The notes beneath the pieces are model-generated. The model did no database searches, was not told the origin of the DNA, and saw only the letters and a program-made list of their open reading frames with translations. DNA of 17,281 nucleotides from an uncultured Bacillota bacterium (GTDB lineage: Bacteria > Bacillota > Limnochordia > Limnochordales > ZCTH02-B6), in NCBI GenBank assembly GCA_937916565.1, contig CALFSR010000121.1, forward strand, positions 1 to 17,281, read 5' to 3'. Positions 1-6,769 of this stretch are shown piece after piece. Both the position numbers and the translations under genes were made by a program. How positions within the stretch are numbered: the first letter of the stretch is position 1; each line of letters opens with the position of its first letter.

Positions 1-21
1 ACGCGGTGCGGATTGGGCGCC

Positions 22-705
22 TCAGCCGCGGAGCTGCTCCCATACGTGGGTGAGGACTTGGGCGTAATGCTCCGTCGGGACGGCGCCGGGAATCGCAAAC
101 CGGTTGGCGAGCACCGTGAAGGGCACGCCCCGCGCGCCCAGCTGGACGGCGAACTGGTGGTCCCGCAAGACGGCGCCGGTGAACCGGTCCGTCGACAGCA
201 CGTCCCGGATGTCGTCGGCGGGAATGCCGAGCCCCTCACCGAGGCGCACGAGCGTGCTGTGATCGAACGCGTCGGGGTTGCCGCCGAAAAGCTCCGCCTG
301 CATAGCCCGCATGTAGCGCCAGCCGACGCTCCACCCGTATTCGTTGCCAAGATGCACCAAACGCAGCATGTCGATGGTGCTGCGCAGCGGCCGGTCGGAG
401 GAGTAGGGAAGCCCGTCGCGGGCCGCCTCCTGGGCGGCACGGGCGTCCATGGCCCGGGCTTGTTCCACCGGGACGTTGTACTTGGCGGCCAGGTACTCGG
501 CCGTCGGCTTCACTTCATCGGTCAGCGACGGGTCCAGCAGAAACGAGTGCATGCGCAGCTCCACCTCATCGGCATGGGGAAACTGCGCGAGCGCCTTTTC
601 AAGCCTGTGCTCGCCGATGTAGCACCACGGGCAGATGACATCGGCCCAGACGTCGATGACCAGCTTGGCGGATTGACCTTGCGAGTTGACAGTGATAGGG
701 ATCAA
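22..705 (-). CDS. DsbA family oxidoreductase, FrnE-like
   Basis: A 227-residue thioredoxin-fold protein of the DsbA/FrnE group, expected to catalyse thiol-disulfide exchange, probably in the cytoplasm because no signal peptide is visible. The active site is the CPWC motif at about residues 25-28, inside VWADVICPWCYIG, which is nearly the family consensus. The helical insert typical of FrnE follows. Near the C-terminus, GVPFTVLANRFAIPGA contains the cis-proline loop (GVP) and the GA substrate-side motif. Length is normal for FrnE. The start is uncertain: the TTG at 703-705 adds about 15 residues before the usual beginning of the family (around KLVIDVW) and has a weak ribosome binding site. A CTG just before VIDVW, preceded by AAGGTC, is an alternative. 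It is divergent from the aldolase gene and has its own promoter at 753-781. The substrate is unknown. Confidence 0.9.
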   Translation of the reverse strand: MIPITVNSQGQSAKLVIDVWADVICPWCYIGEHRLEKALAQFPHADEVELRMHSFLLDPSLTDEVKPTAEYLAAKYNVPVEQARAMDARAAQEAARDGLPYSSDRPLRSTIDMLRLVHLGNEYGWSVGWRYMRAMQAELFGGNPDAFDHSTLVRLGEGLGIPADDIRDVLSTDRFTGAVLRDHQFAVQLGARGVPFTVLANRFAIPGAVPTEHYAQVLTHVWEQLRG

Positions 706-935
706 GCCCTTCGCGGGGGAGTATGGCCCAGCCCTCCGGGGCCGCCACCTCGAGCCTAGACCAACCGTCTGGGACTGTCAACCCGCCGGGAGTCATCCCC
801 GGGCTTGGACCTGCACCGTCGCCTGCGCCCGGCAGAGGGCTCCTTCGCGGGCAGGGGACGACCCCACGGGAGCGGAACCGATCGAACGCGAAGACGGCGG
901 CCTCGTTGAACCGGGCCGTGCAGGAGGGGTCTTTC
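706..935 (+). other. 230-base leader between divergent genes
   Basis: This stretch lies between the FrnE-like start and the aldolase start. Apart from the minus-strand promoter at 753-781 it shows no convincing gene. A reading frame continuous with the aldolase runs through it, but its translation is low-complexity Pro/Gly/Arg-rich and unlike the family N-terminus. Several short GC-rich inverted repeats are present, for example GGGG-ACGA-CCCC near 853-864, without a T-run. No riboswitch could be assigned and no good plus-strand promoter was seen. Confidence 0.4.
753..781 (-). promoter_or_regulatory. sigma-A-type promoter for the FrnE-like gene
   Basis: Read on the minus strand, TTGACA (781-776) is a perfect -35 hexamer. 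It is followed after exactly 17 bases by TAGGCT (758-753), a 3-of-6 match to the -10. The position, about 50 bases upstream of the predicted start of the oxidoreductase gene, fits. This is consensus matching by eye only. Confidence 0.5.
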
Positions 936-1823
936 GTGAGTGATGCCGGGTTCTCGGGCGTGTTTCCGTACCTCGTGTCTCCCATCGACGCGGACGGGTC
1001 GGTGAAAGAGTCGACCCTGCGCCGGCTCGTGCGCCACCTGATCGACCAAGGCGTGCATGGCCTGACGCCCCTCGGCAGCACGGGGGAAGTCGCGTACCTG
1101 AGCCGGGAGCAGCGGCGCGAGATCGTGCGCATCGTGGCGGAGGAGGCTGCCGGGCGCGTGCCCGTCGTCCCCGGGGTCGAAAGCGCGTCGACGGCGGCGG
1201 CCATCGAGGAAAGCCTCGCCTACAGGGAGCTGGGCGCCGACGGCATCGTGCTCATCCTCTCCAGCTACTTTCCCCTCAAGGAAACCGATGTGGCCGGATA
1301 CTTCCGGGACGTGGCCGATGCCCTTGACTGCCCGGTGATCCTGTACAACAACCCCCGGTTTACGGGCGTCGACTTGAGCGTCGGGGTTCTCGAGCAGCTA
1401 GCCGGCGTCGACAACATCCGCTACATCAAGGACGCCACCGGAAACACGGGGCGCCTTTTGAGCATCTCGAACCGGCTCGGCCATCGCATCCGGCTGTTCG
1501 CCGCCTCGGCCCACATCCCGGTTTTCGTCATGATGCTGGGCGGGGTGGGGTGGATGGCGGGGCCGGCGTGCATCATACCCCGTCAGAGCGTGGAGCTGTA
1601 CGAGCTGTGCCGGGCCGGCCGCTGGGAGGAGGCCATGGCGCTGCAGCGGCGCCTATGGCCTGTCAACGAGGTGTTTCAGAAGTACTCGCTGGCCGGCGCG
1701 GTCAAGACGGCCCTGGAGCTGCAAGGATTTGACGTGGGCGAGCCGCTGGCGCCGCAGCCACGGCTCGATGCGGCTGCCCGGGAGGACATCGCCCGGGCGC
1801 TCCGGGGAGCGGGGGCGCTCTAG
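936..1823 (+). CDS. DapA/NanA-superfamily class I aldolase (dihydrodipicolinate synthase family)
   Basis: A 295-residue TIM-barrel lyase that forms a Schiff base with pyruvate. GTG at 936 was chosen because AGGAGGGG lies 7 bases upstream and the protein then begins in family style (FSGVFPYLVSPIDADG). Visible motifs are the PLGSTGEV carboxylate-binding loop at 45-52, the catalytic Tyr137 in ILYNNP and the Schiff-base Lys165 in YIKDATGN, with the same Tyr-Lys spacing as E. coli DapA. The position of E. coli Arg138, which holds the second substrate's carboxylate in true DapA, is Phe142 here (YNNPRFTG). A role in lysine biosynthesis is therefore doubtful; aldol cleavage of a 2-keto-3-deoxy sugar acid is more likely. 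The next gene is the remnant of another sugar-acid aldolase and then a sugar-type ABC importer, which points the same way. Family assignment is firm; substrate is inferred. Confidence 0.9.
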   Translation: MSDAGFSGVFPYLVSPIDADGSVKESTLRRLVRHLIDQGVHGLTPLGSTGEVAYLSREQRREIVRIVAEEAAGRVPVVPGVESASTAAAIEESLAYRELGADGIVLILSSYFPLKETDVAGYFRDVADALDCPVILYNNPRFTGVDLSVGVLEQLAGVDNIRYIKDATGNTGRLLSISNRLGHRIRLFAASAHIPVFVMMLGGVGWMAGPACIIPRQSVELYELCRAGRWEEAMALQRRLWPVNEVFQKYSLAGAVKTALELQGFDVGEPLAPQPRLDAAAREDIARALRGAGAL

Positions 1824-1842
1824 CGCCAGGAGGTTGCGGAGG

Positions 1843-1884
1843 ATGAGACCCCGTGGCCAGCAGAAGGAGGCCAAGCCGGCATGA
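1843..1884 (+). other. possible 13-codon ORF overlapping the aldolase remnant
   Basis: ATG at 1843 has AGGAGG nine bases upstream (1828-1833). It opens a 13-codon frame (MRPRGQQKEAKPA) whose TGA overlaps the ATG of the following aldolase remnant as ATGA. It may be a translationally coupled small ORF, or a scar joining the beginning and end of a lost gene. There is no homology evidence, and the ribosome binding site may simply be fortuitous. Confidence 0.2.
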
Positions 1885-2100
1885 AGATGCAAACGCTAAA
1901 CCGCCTGCTTGACATCGGTGTCACTGTGGTGCCCATCCGGCGGCGTGCAGCTCGCCACGGTCAAGGACTGGGTGGCCGCCGGTGCCAGCATGGTGGGTGC
2001 TGCCAGCCCCCTCATGCAGGATGTGGCCAAGACCCACGACTACGCCGCCCTCACCCAGCGCATGCGGCTGTGGGTGGAGGAGTGGCGGCGGCTGCATTAG
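1881..2100 (+). pseudogene. KDPG/KHG aldolase remnant, internal deletion plus frame change
   Basis: ATG at 1881 follows a strong AAGGAGG (1864-1870) and encodes MKMQTLNRLLDIGVTVVPI, which looks like the N-terminus of the 2-keto-3-deoxy-6-phosphogluconate / 4-hydroxy-2-oxoglutarate aldolase family. After about position 1925 that frame becomes Arg-rich nonsense. The +1 frame then reads WCPSGGVQLATVKDWVAAGA and on to a stop at 2098-2100. This is the typical C-terminal phosphate-binding end, equivalent to FCPTGG in E. coli Eda. Only about 17 N-terminal and 55-60 C-terminal residues remain of a normal 205-215. Roughly 130-140 codons are missing, including the family's catalytic Glu, Thr and Schiff-base Lys. 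The product cannot be an active aldolase. The preserved ribosome binding site and ends suggest a fairly recent deletion. An assembly error is possible but less likely. Confidence 0.75.
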
Positions 2101-2233
2101 CCGTCCGCCTGCCGCGTAGCCGCCGGCCGCCGGCGCAACAAAGGATTACCGCCGCGCCAATATGTAAATTCACTGTAAATACTACTATGGTTGCGAAAGG
2201 AATTCTGAGCGCAGGGTAGAAACGTCAAGAAAA

Positions 2234-2248
2234 AGAAAGCGCTTCCAA
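2234..2248 (-). promoter_or_regulatory. catabolite-responsive element (cre) / LacI-family operator
   Basis: On the minus strand these 15 bases read TTGGAAGCGCTTTCT. They match every position of the Bacillus cre consensus WTGNAANCGNWNNCW and have the palindromic core AAGCGCTT (2237-2244). By simple arithmetic about 0.26 such matches are expected by chance in 17 kb of random sequence on both strands; this one lies in the intergenic control region, 109 bases before the binding-protein start. It could bind CcpA or a pathway-specific LacI-family repressor. Either suggests carbon-source control of the downstream importer. Confidence 0.65.
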
Positions 2249-2274
2249 CTAGGTGAGGCGGCGAGGAGGTGAGG

Positions 2275-2322
2275 GTGTCTCCGGTCTGTGTCGCAACCGT
2301 CTTCGCGCTGCGGGTAGTCTGA
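2275..2322 (+). other. possible 15-codon leader ORF
   Basis: GTG at 2275 has AGGAGGT at 2264-2270, close to an ideal ribosome binding site. It encodes a 15-residue hydrophobic peptide (MSPVCVATVFALRVV) ending at TGA 2320-2322. A second, six-codon ORF (ATG 2333 to TAG 2351-2353) overlaps the ribosome binding site of the binding-protein gene. Together they could be leader peptides affecting translation of the operon. Without conservation data this is weak. Confidence 0.25.
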
Positions 2323-2356
2323 CGGCGACAACATGGACGAGGAGGGTGTCTAGACT

Positions 2357-3739
2357 GTGGGAGCCTTGCGCGTTTCTGCGTGGTGCCTCGTGATTGCCCT
2401 GTTCGCGTTGGTACTGGCCGGTGCCGCTCCGGCGGCCTACGCCCAAGAGGTCGTCACCCTGCGGGCGTGGACCATCGGCCCCGACACGCCGGCTTTCTAT
2501 CGCGCGGAGAACCTGGTCTTGGCGGCTGAGCGGCTGAACAAGTACTTGGAAGCCGCGGGCGCCAATGTCCGGGTCCAGGTGGAGGCCGACTTCTGGACCG
2601 AGACGTGGGATTCGTACCGCCGCCGGGCCATCTTGGCCTTTGAAAGCGGCGACCCCAATGCGATTCCGGACATCATCAACTCAAGCCACCTGGACATCCC
2701 CACTTGGGCGAGCGCCGGCTGGATCATCCCGATGGACCAGTACATCGAACGGTACTGGGACGGCACCTTTGAAGATTTCTTCCCGCATCTTTGGGATTCG
2801 GTCACCTTCGCCGGGCAGCGGTGGGGCGTGCCGCAGGACATCGAGGTCCGCATGGTGTTTTACCGCAAGGATCATCTCAAGGCCCTCGGCTGGAGCGACG
2901 AAGCCATCGCGGATCTGCCGCGGCGGGTGCGGGACAAGGAGTTCACGCTTCAGGATCTGGTGGAGCTGGGCAAGCAGCTGCGGGACGCCGGGATCTCCGA
3001 GTGGCCCATCATCCACCGGCCGACGGCCGGCCCCGACTTCTTCCAGTTCATCGTCGCGTTCGGCGGTGAGTACGTGGACCCGGACACCGGCAAGCTCATC
3101 CTTGACCGGCAGGCCGTGCTGCAAACGCTGAACCTGTTCCGGACTCTGACCCAGGAAGAAAGGCTGACCCCGGTCGGCATGACTTCGTGGGCGTGGCCGA
3201 CGGTGCATCGCAGCCTGGTGGTGGACGGCGAGGCCAGCGTCCAGATTACCGGCGGCATGTGGAACTGGGCCGAGTGGCAGCGGGACCTGGGCGTAACCGA
3301 GGACTACCTCTTTGAGAACATCACGTTTACGCTCATCCCGGCGGGCAGCCCGGACGGCCGGCCCAATCAGGCGGGCCAGCCGCAGGCGTACATGATCACC
3401 CAGGCGTCGCGGCACAAGGACTTGGCGGCCTTGCTGATCGCCGTCGCTTCGGACGTGGACCTCAACACCAACCACGCCCTGCAAGGCGCCAAGCTGGCCA
3501 TCCGCCGCTCGCAGACCGCCTTCCCGACGTTTGCCGAAAGCACGTACCTCTCCATGGCGGCCACCCTGGTGCCCGACCAGATCTTCCTGCCGGCCCACGA
3601 GGCAACGGGCTTCTACAACACGGCGTTGTATGAGGCCATCGGCGCGGTGGAGGCCGGCATGCTCCGGCCCGAGCAGGCCTTGCAGGAGCTGGAGCGTCGT
3701 CTTCGCAGCCAGCTGGGCGACGACCTGATCGTCCGATGA
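2357..3739 (+). CDS. ABC transporter extracellular substrate-binding protein (family 1, sugar type)
   Basis: A 460-residue binding protein that should capture the ligand outside the membrane and deliver it to the two permeases encoded just downstream. GTG at 2357 is preceded by GAGGAGGG. A Sec signal peptide is clear: Arg5, a hydrophobic stretch at about 9-24, and cleavage probably after AYA at residue 29. There is no lipobox cysteine at the cleavage site, so it is predicted to be released or periplasmic rather than a lipoprotein. The mature protein has the two-lobe family-1 layout, with IINSSHLDIPTWASAGWIIP, WGVPQDIEVRMVFYRKD and VDGEASVQITGGMWNW. These correspond to the usual hinge, interdomain and ligand-pocket regions of maltose-type binding proteins. 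The sequence does not resemble E. coli UgpB in its known glycerol-phosphate contacts, so the ligand is unknown. Aromatic residues are plentiful, as in carbohydrate binders. Confidence 0.9.
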   Translation: MGALRVSAWCLVIALFALVLAGAAPAAYAQEVVTLRAWTIGPDTPAFYRAENLVLAAERLNKYLEAAGANVRVQVEADFWTETWDSYRRRAILAFESGDPNAIPDIINSSHLDIPTWASAGWIIPMDQYIERYWDGTFEDFFPHLWDSVTFAGQRWGVPQDIEVRMVFYRKDHLKALGWSDEAIADLPRRVRDKEFTLQDLVELGKQLRDAGISEWPIIHRPTAGPDFFQFIVAFGGEYVDPDTGKLILDRQAVLQTLNLFRTLTQEERLTPVGMTSWAWPTVHRSLVVDGEASVQITGGMWNWAEWQRDLGVTEDYLFENITFTLIPAGSPDGRPNQAGQPQAYMITQASRHKDLAALLIAVASDVDLNTNHALQGAKLAIRRSQTAFPTFAESTYLSMAATLVPDQIFLPAHEATGFYNTALYEAIGAVEAGMLRPEQALQELERRLRSQLGDDLIVR

Positions 3740-3758
3740 TCCGATGACAACCCGGGCG

Positions 3759-3784
3759 GGGGGCCTGCCAGAAGCAGGCTCCCC
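3759..3784 (+). repeat. intercistronic hairpin between binding protein and first permease
   Basis: GGGG (3759-3762) plus GCCTGC (3763-3768) pairs with GCAGGC (3774-3779) plus CCCC (3781-3784). The loop is CAGAA and there is a single bulged T at 3780. No T-run follows, so it is not a classical terminator. Hairpins at this place in malE-malF-type operons often stabilise the upstream mRNA so that the binding protein is made in excess; that role is inferred here. Confidence 0.65.
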
Positions 3785-3806
3785 GTTCCCGTCCTCGGAG
3801 GGGGGA

Positions 3807-4718
3807 ATGCTTGTGTCCCGGGGACAGAGGCTTGCGCTGATCGCCCTGTTCCTGCCCGCCCTCATCGTCACCGTGGTGTTTTATTTCGTCCCGGCGGTGA
3901 TGACGGCGGCCATGAGCTTCACCGACATGGACTTCCGGCTGCGCTGGAATTTCGTCGGGTTTGCCACCTTCGCCCGGATGTTCGAGGACTTCCTGCTGCC
4001 CCGTATCCTGCAAAACACCGTCGTTTATACCGTCGCCACGTTGGCCTTTTTCAACGTCGGCTTGGCCGTCCTCTTGGCGCTGGTGACGTCCTACGTCCCC
4101 GACCGGGTCGGCCGGGTGTTCCAGGCGCTTTGGCTTTTGCCCCGGTTCACCCCGCCCATCGTGTACGGCATCATCTGGATGTGGATCTTGGATCCGACCC
4201 GGGCCGGCCTGCTCAACAGCTTGCTGGCGTTGGCCGGCAGCCGGCCGGTCAACTGGGTGACGGACTATCCCATGGCGGTCATCGTGGTGACCAACGGCAT
4301 TATCGGCGCTTCGTTCGGCATGGTCATCTTTTACTCGGCCATCAAGTCCATCCCCCGGGACTACCAGTGGGCGGCGCTGGCCGACGGGGCGACGTGGCTG
4401 CAGCAAGTCCGGTTTGTCACGCTGCCGCTCATCCGCTGGCCGCTGCTGTTTGTCACCGCCTACCAGACGTTGTCGTTGCTGACGTCTTATGAGTACATCT
4501 TGATCATCACCGGCGGCGGTCCGTACTTCGCCACCACGGTCTGGTCGCTGTACGCCTACAACCTGGCCTTCGGCGGCTACTTCGCCAACTACGAGTTTGG
4601 CTACGGCGCCGCGCTGTCCATCGTGCTGGTGGTCATCGGGACGATCGCATCGATCGTGTACTGGCGGGTGTTCCGCTTCCGCGAGATGATGGCGGAACCC
4701 AAGATCGAGGTGATGTGA
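3807..4718 (+). CDS. ABC transporter permease, MalF/UgpA type
   Basis: A 303-residue inner-membrane permease. The ATG at 3807 was chosen over an in-frame ATG at 3744. It has GGAGG five bases upstream, the protein then starts directly before the first membrane helix, and the 3744 extension would run through the hairpin at 3759-3784. Six hydrophobic segments are visible, beginning with LALIALFLPALIVTVVFYF and ending with ALSIVLVVIGTIASIVYW. The cytoplasmic EAA loop that docks on the ATPase is AALADGATWLQQVRFVTLPL, with the conserved DGA and LP. It pairs with the second permease, whose start lies one base after this gene's stop, so the two are translationally linked. The binding-protein-dependent type I importer assignment is firm; substrate unknown. 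Confidence 0.93.
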   Translation: MLVSRGQRLALIALFLPALIVTVVFYFVPAVMTAAMSFTDMDFRLRWNFVGFATFARMFEDFLLPRILQNTVVYTVATLAFFNVGLAVLLALVTSYVPDRVGRVFQALWLLPRFTPPIVYGIIWMWILDPTRAGLLNSLLALAGSRPVNWVTDYPMAVIVVTNGIIGASFGMVIFYSAIKSIPRDYQWAALADGATWLQQVRFVTLPLIRWPLLFVTAYQTLSLLTSYEYILIITGGGPYFATTVWSLYAYNLAFGGYFANYEFGYGAALSIVLVVIGTIASIVYWRVFRFREMMAEPKIEVM

Positions 4719-4719
4719 C

Positions 4720-5628
4720 GTGGCCGGGACCGGGCACGCTCACCCGCCGGGCGCCGGCGGGACCGTGCGAAGGAACAACGGGCGCGCGCTTAGGCGGCAG
4801 CAGCGGGCGCTCACCGTGGCCGTCTACGCGTTTCTCATCGTCGTGTCGCTGCCCCTCGTCATCGGCTATGGCTGGCTCATCCTCAACTCGTTCAGCACCG
4901 AGCTCGCCTTCGGCGTTTGGCCGAGCGGATTTACGACCAAGCACTGGCGGTTTTTGTTTCAGCCGCCTTCCAACTACTATCCCGACCTGTGGCGCACGAC
5001 GTGGAACACCTTGTGGCTGGCGATCGGCATGACCGTGACCATGGTGGCGGTTGCCACGCCCACTGGCTACGTGCTCTCGCGCATGGCGTTTCGCGGCCGC
5101 AGCGCCTTTTTGGCGTTGACCTTGGTGCTGCACGCGTTTCCCGGGATTACGCTGCTCATCGCCACCTACTACGTGCTGCGCTGGCTCGGGCTGCTCAACA
5201 GCATCCCCGGCGTCTTTCTCGTCAAGGCGGCGCTGATGCTGCCTTTGGGGATCTGGGTGATGAAGGGGTTTTATGACGGGATCTCATGGGATGTGGAAAT
5301 GTCGGCCCTGGTGGACGGGGCGTCCCGGATACAAACGTGGTACAAGGTGATGCTGCCGCAGGTCATGCCGGGCATTGCGTCCATCTCCATCTTCTCCTTC
5401 ATCTACGGTTGGTCCGAGTACGTGTACGTCATCACCTTCATCCAGGACAAGAGCGCATGGACGCTGGCCAGCTACATCAACGCCATCGTCGACGACTTCC
5501 GCTTCTTAGACTACGGGTTGCTGTCTGCAACCGCGTTGTTTTACATCGCACCGGTCCTGCTGTTCTTCCTGTTCACGCAAAAGTACTTGATGCGCGTAAC
5601 GATCGGCGGCACGAAGGGGGGAAGCTGA
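4720..5628 (+). CDS. ABC transporter permease, MalG/UgpE type
   Basis: A 302-residue partner permease. GTG at 4720 comes one base after the previous stop and has GAGGTGAT, close to the anti-SD complement, overlapping the end of the upstream gene. The first 30 residues are polar and Arg-rich, typical of a cytoplasmic N-terminus. Six membrane segments follow, including VAVYAFLIVVSLPLVIGYGW and LLSATALFYIAPVLLFFLF. The EAA loop is SALVDGASRIQTWYKVMLPQ with the conserved DGA, hydrophobic spacing and LP. It forms the heterodimeric channel with the MalF-type permease, and two copies of the following ATPase bind below. It belongs to a compact operon with almost no spacing between genes. Confidence 0.93.
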   Translation: MAGTGHAHPPGAGGTVRRNNGRALRRQQRALTVAVYAFLIVVSLPLVIGYGWLILNSFSTELAFGVWPSGFTTKHWRFLFQPPSNYYPDLWRTTWNTLWLAIGMTVTMVAVATPTGYVLSRMAFRGRSAFLALTLVLHAFPGITLLIATYYVLRWLGLLNSIPGVFLVKAALMLPLGIWVMKGFYDGISWDVEMSALVDGASRIQTWYKVMLPQVMPGIASISIFSFIYGWSEYVYVITFIQDKSAWTLASYINAIVDDFRFLDYGLLSATALFYIAPVLLFFLFTQKYLMRVTIGGTKGGS

Positions 5629-5630
5629 AC

Positions 5631-6764
5631 GTGGCCCGCATCCGGTTGCGGCGGCTAACAAAAAGTTTCGGGGCAGTGCAGGCCGTCAAAGGCGTCGACT
5701 TGGAAATTCAAGACGGCGAGCTGCTGGCGCTGCTTGGGCCGAGCGGCTGCGGCAAGACGACCATTTTGCTCATGCTCGCGGGGATCTACAAGCCCACGGC
5801 CGGCGACATCTTCTTTGACGACGAACGGGTCAACGATGTCCCGCCCAAAGGGCGCGGCGTCGGGCTGGTGTTTCAAAGCTACGCCCTTTATCCCCACATG
5901 ACCGTGTACGACAACATCGCGTTTCCGCTGCGGCTGCGCAAGGTGCGCCGGGACGAGATCGACCGGCGCGTGCGGGAGGTCGCCCGGATCGCGCAGATCG
6001 AAGAGTACTTGCAGCGGAAGCCGTCCCAACTCTCCGGCGGCCAGCAGCAGCGGGTGGCGTTGTGCCGGGCGCTGGTCAAGGAGCCTGAACTCTTGTTGCT
6101 GGACGAGCCGCTCAGCAACTTGGACGCCCGGCTTCGCATCGAAACCCGCACCGAGCTCAAGCGGCTGCAGCGGGAACTGGGGATCACCACGATTCTCGTG
6201 ACCCACGATCAAATTGAGGCCATGACCATGGCCGACCGGGTCGCGGTCATGCGGGCGGGGCTCATCGAGCAGCTGAGCACGCCTATGGAGCTGTACGAGC
6301 AGCCGGCAAATCTGTTCGTGGCGTCTTTTATCGGCGATCCGCCCATGAACCTGGTGCGCATGGAGTATCGAACAAGTGGCGGCACGCCGCAGCTGGCAAG
6401 CGTTGACCTGACGTTGCCCCTGCCGGCTCGGGCGCAGGCGGGCCTCGAGCAGGCGTCCGGCAAAGACGTCGTCCTGGGCGTGCGGCCCGAGCACGTGCAA
6501 CTGTCCACGCAGCCCGTGGAGGGCATGCCGGTGGGCGAGGTGTATATGCTGGAACCGCTGGGGCGTGACACGCTGGTGGATGTGCGGGTCGGGCAGCAGC
6601 CTATCCGGGCGCTGGTGCCGGGCAGAGCCGATATGCGGATCGGCGAACGCGTCTGGCTCCGGTGGGACTGGGCTAGGCAACACCTGTTTGACGCACGGAC
6701 CGAGGCGCGCCTGCCGCTCGACGTAGGCTTGGCCGCCCCCGGCGCCGTGGAGAGAGGAGCCTGA
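5631..6764 (+). CDS. ABC transporter ATP-binding protein, UgpC/MalK type
   Basis: A 377-residue ATPase that powers the importer. GTG at 5631 was selected: the gene before it ends at 5628, AAGGGGGGAAG precedes it, and upstream in-frame sequence is only the permease read in another frame. Visible motifs are Walker A GPSGCGKTT (36-44), Q-loop VFQSYALYPHMTVYDNIAFPL, signature LSGGQQQR (134-141), Walker B LLLLDEPLSNLDA with Asp158/Glu159, and H-loop His192 in VTHDQIEAM. The C-terminal third (from about residue 235) is the OB/TOBE regulatory domain of the carbohydrate-uptake ATPases, recognised by GVRPEHVQL and LEPLGRDTLVDV. In this family it may receive inhibitor signals, or the ATPase may be shared by several sugar importers. 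The next gene starts five bases after the stop. Confidence 0.95.
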   Translation: MARIRLRRLTKSFGAVQAVKGVDLEIQDGELLALLGPSGCGKTTILLMLAGIYKPTAGDIFFDDERVNDVPPKGRGVGLVFQSYALYPHMTVYDNIAFPLRLRKVRRDEIDRRVREVARIAQIEEYLQRKPSQLSGGQQQRVALCRALVKEPELLLLDEPLSNLDARLRIETRTELKRLQRELGITTILVTHDQIEAMTMADRVAVMRAGLIEQLSTPMELYEQPANLFVASFIGDPPMNLVRMEYRTSGGTPQLASVDLTLPLPARAQAGLEQASGKDVVLGVRPEHVQLSTQPVEGMPVGEVYMLEPLGRDTLVDVRVGQQPIRALVPGRADMRIGERVWLRWDWARQHLFDARTEARLPLDVGLAAPGAVERGA

Positions 6765-6769
6765 TAAGG

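Larger units (their letters stand above)
2101..2356 (+). promoter_or_regulatory. regulatory region of the ABC importer operon
   Basis: This 256-base stretch between the aldolase remnant and the binding-protein gene is locally AT-rich around 2155-2210, unlike its surroundings. It holds two direct copies of TGTAAAT (2163-2169 and 2174-2180, 11 bases apart, one helical turn), the cre-like site at 2234-2248 and two tiny ORFs with ribosome binding sites (2275-2322 and 2333-2353). TACTAT at 2183-2188 could be a -10, but no matching -35 was found, so the promoter itself is not assigned. Confidence 0.5.

Noticed and set aside
757..770. 14-base identity (CGGTTGGTCTAGGC) between the FrnE promoter region, minus strand, and position 9004-9017, plus strand
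   Set aside because: About one shared 14-mer pair is expected by chance in a window of this size counting both strands, and the surroundings and promoter spacing do not agree.
780..930. possible T-box or other riboswitch in the aldolase leader
   Set aside because: There are several GC-rich inverted repeats, but no T-box sequence, no known aptamer core and no terminator with a T-run.
723..935. N-terminal extension of the aldolase reading frame
   Set aside because: The extension is low-complexity and lacks a family match, while GTG 936 has an AGGAGGGG at proper distance and gives the normal N-terminus.
2681..3871. 396-codon minus-strand frame opposite the binding-protein gene
   Set aside because: It is antisense to a clear binding protein, with no motifs and no ribosome binding site. 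It is a GC-driven shadow frame.
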